A stretch of DNA of 64,000 nucleotides. It comes from Acanthaster planci (Eukaryota; Echinodermata; Asteroidea; Valvatida; Acanthasteridae). The notes beneath the pieces were generated by a model, which did no database searches, was not told the origin of the DNA, and saw only the letters and a list, made by a program, of their open reading frames with translations. Position numbers and translations under genes: made by a program. Position 1 is the first letter of the stretch, and each line of letters opens with the position of its first letter. Shown in pieces: positions 58,290 to 64,000 of this stretch. The DNA lies in assembly GCF_001949145.1 (NCBI RefSeq), contig NW_019091644.1:52281-116280 (forward strand), in the 5' to 3' direction.

Positions 58290-59894
58290 CTAATTGCATC
58301 AATGATGTCAGCAATACTAGCGAAGCAATCGGAGAGCAACGGTCTAGAAAGATAGATCCTAGCTATACATACACACAACAGACTGTCCAGTAGTTTATCA
58401 TATTTGGCCCATTTTGAGAAATAGGCAACATTTCCTTTTTCCTTTCTTAGCATAAGACTTACGAGTGATAATCTCTTTTTATCGTCCATCTCGTATGATA
58501 ATATAGCACAGCTAGATCACTTGATGTCGACACTTTTTGCCCGGAGGTGTTAAAATGTAATGTATTGAAATAGTCTTTAATTGGCTGGTAACTTAAACTA
58601 GTACCCGTCTACATATTCATCAAGCCCTTTTATTGACGATTATGTTCTCTATAACGCATAGCAACTTAGTGGTTGCGTTACGGTAACATATCTCTTTCAA
58701 TATAACTGGGCACGTAACGTAAAGCTAGATCACGAAAGATGAAAAGTGAAAACGATATAAGCATCGTGACTGATATTAAACTTCGTGCACTTAAACATCA
58801 AGTAATTTCTAACTGCAGTTAGACCTACCTTTTGGGCAATGATTGAAAACGCCAAGTGATTGGCAAGCACACTTCAAGGGAAAGTGGTAATTAAATGTGA
58901 ACTTCAGATGCCGACCAATGTGTATTAAATTGCCAGATGCATTATTTATTTGGAAGTTGAAAATTGATATTTGTCTTTTTATTCAAAATTCTTTTCTATA
59001 TTTTGCCCTTTTCAGAGAAGTGAGGAATAAAAGCCATTCTTTTAAAACTGACAAGAACGGCACGACAAAGAGTGAATCTTGCCGATCTCGCATTGTGCGG
59101 CTTGACTGTTTCATTTAAAGCATTCTTAAAGTTGCACAAAAATCTGCATTAGGTCTGGCTGTGCTTTTGTGATGCTCTTAAATTTGACCACGTTTTACAA
59201 AGCCTGCAAGCGCAAGTTTTGCGTTTTGTGTACTGCTGGTTTTCCTTGCACGACCTATAAAGAGTGTCCTACATCTGTGTTCAAATTATAATAACGTATT
59301 TGCGATTGTCGTTCCAACAGCGAACTTAGGGTAACATTGAACTTTTTTATAGGCCTAAGAAGCGGGTCTTTCGGTTCTGAGGTTCAAAGGATAATTGACT
59401 GAAGCCATTACGACCATACCCTTGTGTTCATTACACAAAAAAACTCAGAAAAATGCGGTAAATAAAACAAAGCTGCACTGATTGTTTCTTTTTTCCCCTA
59501 AGAATTCTTTCCAGTGTTGTAGTTTGACCTTAATTTTCATCCCAATCAAAAGCACGGCAGATATGGCTGCAAAAAAACAATTATTTACCTTGATATATCA
59601 AGTTGCATAGGGTCGACTGAGAACAAGTTCTCTTAGCAGTCGCTGGAACCCCGCGATTTCCCTGAAGACAACTGTGGTTTTGCCAAGCAGGGACTGAATT
59701 CCGGGTTCAGGGTTTAAAGTGACTTGATATTCCACCTCCACTGAAATGACACCGGGTCAAATCCCTTAAGGTGTAGATAAGCAGTGGTTTGAGGCTTCTT
59801 TGAACCAAACTTATATTGTTTCGAGGCCACAAACTACCACAAACTGGTTTGGTTGTCTCCAAGCCTTCAGAGAAATTATGACTTTAATACGCGC

Positions 59895-60052
59895 GATTCA
59901 CAAAAGTGCGCCACCAAAAGTTTGCAACACGTTGGCCAATTATAATGCGCTAAAGTTGTCGACCCTTTCCAAACGCGCATTGGGTCGACAAATGTCGCGC
60001 ATTGCGATTGGCCAACGCGTTGCAAACTCTTGGTGGCGCACTATCGTGAAAC
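59895..60052. mobile_element. MITE forming a nearly full-length hairpin
   Basis: The left arm begins GATTCACAAAAGTGCGCCAC and the right arm, on the minus strand, GTTTCACGATAGTGCGCCAC. The arms remain complementary for about 71 bases to GTCGACCC, leaving a very short loop. A related copy is at 31127-31258. No coding capacity. Confidence 0.75.
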
Positions 60053-60853
60053 GGCCATATTAGACACTGGGCCGTTTTCCAATACTCAACTTCGTCTCCG
60101 TCTAAGGCTTTGTGCCTGAAACCAAACCCCGACTGAGGGCCTCAAGCGTTTAAATAAAATAGGATTTCTAAAAAATGCATGTTCTAATAAAACTTAATTT
60201 TTAGAGTGAGGAATTATTGCTTTGTCAAATTTTATGACAAAAAAGAGGAGTAACATTTTTGTAGCGGCGAGTCACGGATCAAGTGCAGTCGTGTATGCGT
60301 GTTTTCATGTGTACACGTGACATGTACATATTCACGCACATGTGCTTGGGCGGACGCGACGACTTCGACGTCTCGGTACCGCACTGGTCAGTGCCCACAG
60401 CACTAAATTATTAGAAAATGGCTCGGCAAACCCATGTTATGGGATTTGGGACACTTCAATGGGTTTTATTGGCATTGTTTATGCCCTTTTTCTCAAAGAC
60501 TGGAGTCTCCTCGTTGGACTGTGAGATTACAGGAGCAAGGGCTCTTGAAGGATTAATTAATCGATTGAAAATCTTGGTCATGTTATCTTTGGTGCTGTTT
60601 TCAACTATTTTCGAAAATCGATCATTTTGTTTTTTTGTTTGTTTGCTTGCTTTTTTGGATTTTTGTCTTGTTGGATTTTGTTTATTTTGTCTACAAACAT
60701 GGATTGAGATTAAACATCAAGTAATATCATGGCACGAAATAAAACATTTAAAACATTAAAAAAAGTGTTGCAAACGTCGCAGCTCCTCTCCGGATAGTGT
60801 CTCTAGCTGAAAGCGAGAACTCTTACGGAGTCTGGTCTTTTTAGGCCGCCTTG

Positions 60854-61099
60854 TTCGCAGTCTCGCTTCATTGGTTCCGAGACTTCTGCAATAAACTATC
60901 CCCGTGTGATATGGTTACTGTTCATGAGGACAGCAGTACTATGATCGCAGGAATTTCTCATCGGAAATTTAAATGCTATATTGACACAGGTCAATCGATG
61001 TGGTGTTGTCGACGCGCGTTCAACAGTCATGAACGCCCGTGTAAACACGTCAGCATGTTTGGCTCACCTACAATTCTCAGTAATAACGAACTAAAATAA
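60854..61099 (+). pseudogene. Fragment with degraded SWIM-zinc-finger-like motif
   Basis: The open frame ends at a TAA after reading KCYIDTGQSMWCCRRAF and NSHERPCKHVSMFGS. W-C-x-C-R...P-C-K-H is the SWIM signature found in some transposases and ubiquitin-related proteins. Here the first pair is C-C, so one residue seems lost. A good acceptor (CCTTGTTCGCAG) precedes it at 60860. It could be a terminal exon or a transposon relic; no partner exon was found. Confidence 0.25.
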
Positions 61100-62036
61100 A
61101 ATCTACAATCGGCTCATGGGAATGCAGAGACGGCCGCGCCAGTTCCTTGTGTGTGAAGCAAATATGAACAAGTTTTGCTGGGAAACGTAAAACGCAGTTC
61201 GGGTAATTACAGATGTTTTGCCAGTTGAATCAACATGCCTGTTGTGCAACCATATTAGGCAAATTACATCGCATCTGTTAATTAAGAATGTCCCAGGGTC
61301 ACAGTGAGTCTGCACGCATGATGCATGTAAGGCATGAGCATTTTTTGAGTGTTGTTATAAGCCGAGAAAAATAAAGGAATAAACGGGATAAGAACAAATA
61401 AGCTGGCTTTACTGGGTGGTTTACTGGGCAAAAAAGAGAAAACTTTTGAGCGGGTGCGTGTATCTTTGATTTTTTTTCTGCCTTCGGAAAAAAATGTGCA
61501 AACCCACTAAAATTTCTCAGCCAATGTGTCTGTTTTATGTCTTTGAACAGAAGAATTTTGAAAATGGAAAGTTTACGTCTTCCCTTGCTTTAAAACATGT
61601 TTATTTCGTTATTGGTCTTATGAACAGGATACCAAAAATCAAATATGATAATACTTGATTTATGATAAATGAAGAATTCATAACCATCAATTTATTTATT
61701 CAGCCCAAAATCAGCTCTCATCAAAACTGATAATAAAGGATCCGAAATGCTTCCAAGCAAAGGTAAAAATGAGTAAATAAGTTGAAAAATCAACTAAATG
61801 ACAAAATTCAAAATATCTCCAAGTTCCTAAGAGTGACAATCAATCCTTTGAGTGAACACAGATCCTCTGATTGAAAATATGGACAAGACCAATGCGGGTG
61901 AAATGTCTTAACTCAGACAATCGAGATTTCGCTCGAGTTTCCTCTGGAATGGGTTCTTCTCCAGCTATTTCAATCTGATACTCAGAGTGATTTTCACCCC
62001 AAAACATCTAGTCCCTATTTAGTGTCACTCTTTGGA

Positions 62037-62100
62037 ATATATTATATATTTAGATATATTAAACACAAACGTACATATATATATGTATATATATCTCTCT
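62037..62100. repeat. AT microsatellite
   Basis: Repeated TATA and TATATATG units ending in CTCTCTC. Confidence 0.8.
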
Positions 62101-63046
62101 CGGCTGATTTTGCTTTTTTGATTACATCACAGAATGTTAGTTAGTGTTCATCAGTTTGTGGAAACGCCTGGATATTAATACAGGAAGTCAAATGAAAAGG
62201 AACCTTCTCAACTGGAAATTGTCTATTCAGTAACTTCCAGAATAATGACGTCATGATTTAGAAATATCACAAAACAATTTGTCAAACAATATATGGAGAT
62301 TTTCGTCCACTTTCAGGAAAGCATGGCAACCAAATCGCATGTGAAAAAAAGAACTGTCTTTGATTCTCCTTTTGAGGGCGCCCTTTAATGTTAAGACGTC
62401 AGTAATCCTTGTATATCAGAATACAAATCTTTACATTTAAGCGTAATAAGTTGGGTGCAGAATTTTTTTTTTTAGTTAACATCACTGCACTTCCGTTTAC
62501 CCTGCAGGTCGAGGTCAACTGACTTTCCATTGCAAACAGTAATGCTGTCCAAGATATGGTCTGCCAGGCCTCTAACTTATGAGCGTGCATACCTCATTTA
62601 ATTCCAAAGCTTTAGTTGAAAATGTTTCTCTTTTAGGCCTATATCAAGTTTAAATTGATTGGCAATTGATGTCTGATAACGTTATAATACAGACGTCACG
62701 AAAGCACGCACATCTGGACACCAATTTTCAGCCGACTACGAGGTTTTACGGTAATATCCGAAATTGCTTGGGAGATACTGACGGATGTATTGATTTGGGG
62801 GTTAAATGAAGCATTTCATATGTTCCTGAATGTTGACACTTCATTAACAGTGGAAGCAAAGAGAAGAGGGTGATCCAAGCAAAACCATTGGCCATCTCCA
62901 AATCTCTCAGATCCAAAATTGTCAACTCTTCCTGTATAAGATTACTAAGATTATATTTCCTGGGGGAAACAGAACTCGCTCTTGATATAGAACCTGATGA
63001 CGACATCATGGCATCACATTTCAATGCCTATCTAGAGGAGTCAGGT

Positions 63047-63215
63047 CAGTGGCGTATCCAGCTTATGGTAGGGGGCAAATTCAAAAGCAAATGTGACTTT
63101 GGGGTCATTCAACAAGATGTCGGGGCAGAGAACAAATACCAAAAGCCTCGCTAGCGGTCCTGACATCCTTGCTTTTATTTCACATGGTGATGTTTTAAAG
63201 GGTTTTGGCGCTTAT
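63047..63215. mobile_element. Partial copy of the hAT-like family at 50.2 kb
   Basis: Starts CAGTGGCGTATCCAGC, then shares CTTTGGG[GC]TCATTCAACA, CAAAGCCTC-like, CGGTC[CT][TC]GACATC and TTGCTTT with the reverse complement of 50340-50508. The similarity fades after about 63215 and no right end was found. Confidence 0.55.
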
Positions 63216-63266
63216 CTTTGAAAAGTTTTAACCTCCACCCGTGACATCACCATATTGTTTTGCCGC

Positions 63267-63361
63267 TCCATTATTTTGTACAAATGGAGCGATAGAGACA
63301 TCACCTCTCCATTATTTGGAATGGCAACGTCTCTACCACTCCATTCCTACAAAATAATGGA
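63267..63361. repeat. Hairpin with 33-base arms
   Basis: TCCATTATTTTGTACAAATG plus GAGCGATAGAGAC at 63267-63299 is mirrored by 63329-63361 with about five differences. A further CTCCATTATTTGGAATGG word lies in the loop. Probably a small transposon-derived element. Confidence 0.65.
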
Positions 63362-64000
63362 CCTTTGTTTTTTCTGTTCCCTTTTTGGAGGCATGTCCAA
63401 TGGAAATGATTCTTAAACCATTACAAAATTATTTTCCGTACCAACAATAATAGAATTCATTAAGATATTCATTTTTTGTAAATATACCCTTTGTTCCAAG
63501 GTGCATTGTGCTATGTTTCAAATCTCCAAATGAAAGTTTAGGATTCAGTTGGAAATGTGATAATATGAAAGAAACGGTCAACTTTGATTAGTTCTCACAC
63601 TACTTTGTTCCAGAGCTGTCTGAACCTCTTTTATGTATGAATTTGATTATCAAACAAAAAACAAATCAACTGATGCAAAGTTGAAGAAAGGAACACCTCC
63701 ATTTTTGTAGTGCATTATTTTTCTGGGGAATGCTTACCTTGTCACTCTGTTGTCTCCTCGTCTCCTTTCGGCGTATCAAAACGGTTAGTTTGGATGGTGA
63801 TTCCCTCTAATGCGAAAGACGCTGCAAGGAGCTCATTGTCAGATATATCAGATACTATCAGCTAGCAGACAGTTTTCTCATTTTACTGTGGTAGGATTTT
63901 GAAAGTCTAAGGCATCAGCTACCGCATTATAAGCGTGATACTCATCACTGTCTTGTGACTGAAATACATTCTGTGTTAGGAATAGACCGCCATCACTGTC

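Larger units (their letters stand above)
58290..64000. other. Intergenic stretch with small elements
   Basis: No confident gene. Contains a long hairpin element (59895-60052), a SWIM-like ORF (about 60854-61099), an AT/CT microsatellite (about 62037-62100), a partial hAT-like element (63047 onward) and a hairpin (63267-63361). Confidence 0.45.

Noticed and set aside
60418-60759. Plus-strand ORF with hydrophobic stretches
   Set aside because: The hydrophobic run comes from a T-rich low-complexity tract (TTTGTTTGTTTGC), not from a membrane protein pattern.
62746-63154. Opposing ORFs of about 93 codons
   Set aside because: The plus-strand frame runs into the hAT-like element at 63047 and neither frame shows a motif.

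Overview
The window is animal nuclear DNA. It has split genes with GT-AG introns, long non-coding stretches, eukaryotic tRNA genes with pol III termination, a tRNA-derived SINE, a decayed non-LTR retrotransposon and many small inverted-repeat elements. The domain content (furin-like cysteine-rich repeats alternating with scavenger-receptor SRCR domains) and the abundance of the palindromes TACATGTA and TAGGCCTA suggest an invertebrate deuterostome, perhaps an echinoderm. That species guess is an inference and not firm.

The one confident protein-coding gene is on the minus strand. It starts at an ATG at 21665 and leaves the window past its left edge. Eight coding exons can be placed by splice sites and by reading phase, which is continuous across all seven junctions: 21578-21665, 18848-19061, 14173-14357, 13535-13702, 12314-12729, 8174-8309, 7691-7828 and 512-663. 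Together they encode 499 residues of a secreted or membrane-anchored protein: signal peptide, furin-like repeat, SRCR domain 1, two furin-like repeats, SRCR domain 2, furin-like repeat, then off the window. The first exon is too short to stand out as an open reading frame and was found from its hydrophobic signal sequence. Both SRCR domains have six cysteines (group A type).

The introns of the gene (1-21.6 kb) hold a tRNA-derived SINE at about 1.48-1.79 kb, a 59-bp TTAACCC...GGGTTAA hairpin family (3.56, 6.37, 9.38 and 10.76 kb), other hairpins, and a 272-bp inverted-repeat element near 17.1-17.4 kb. TACATGTA words are very dense from 0 to about 12 kb and become rare further right.

The 42 kb upstream of the gene (21.7-64 kb) has no convincing protein gene. 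It holds an intact elongator tRNA-Met gene (49352-49424, plus) with two degenerate copies (32629-32701 and 51817-51889, minus), a decayed LINE reverse transcriptase (about 34.66-35.95 kb, minus), several terminal-inverted-repeat elements (28.98, 31.13, 50.22, 58.07, 59.90, 63.05 and 63.27 kb), tandem repeats (89 bp x 3, 24 bp x 10), a cluster of AGAGGGCGC words that resemble CTCF sites, and one ORF with a degraded SWIM-zinc-finger-like motif near 61 kb. This flank looks like intergenic DNA made of old transposon remnants with possible regulatory sites.
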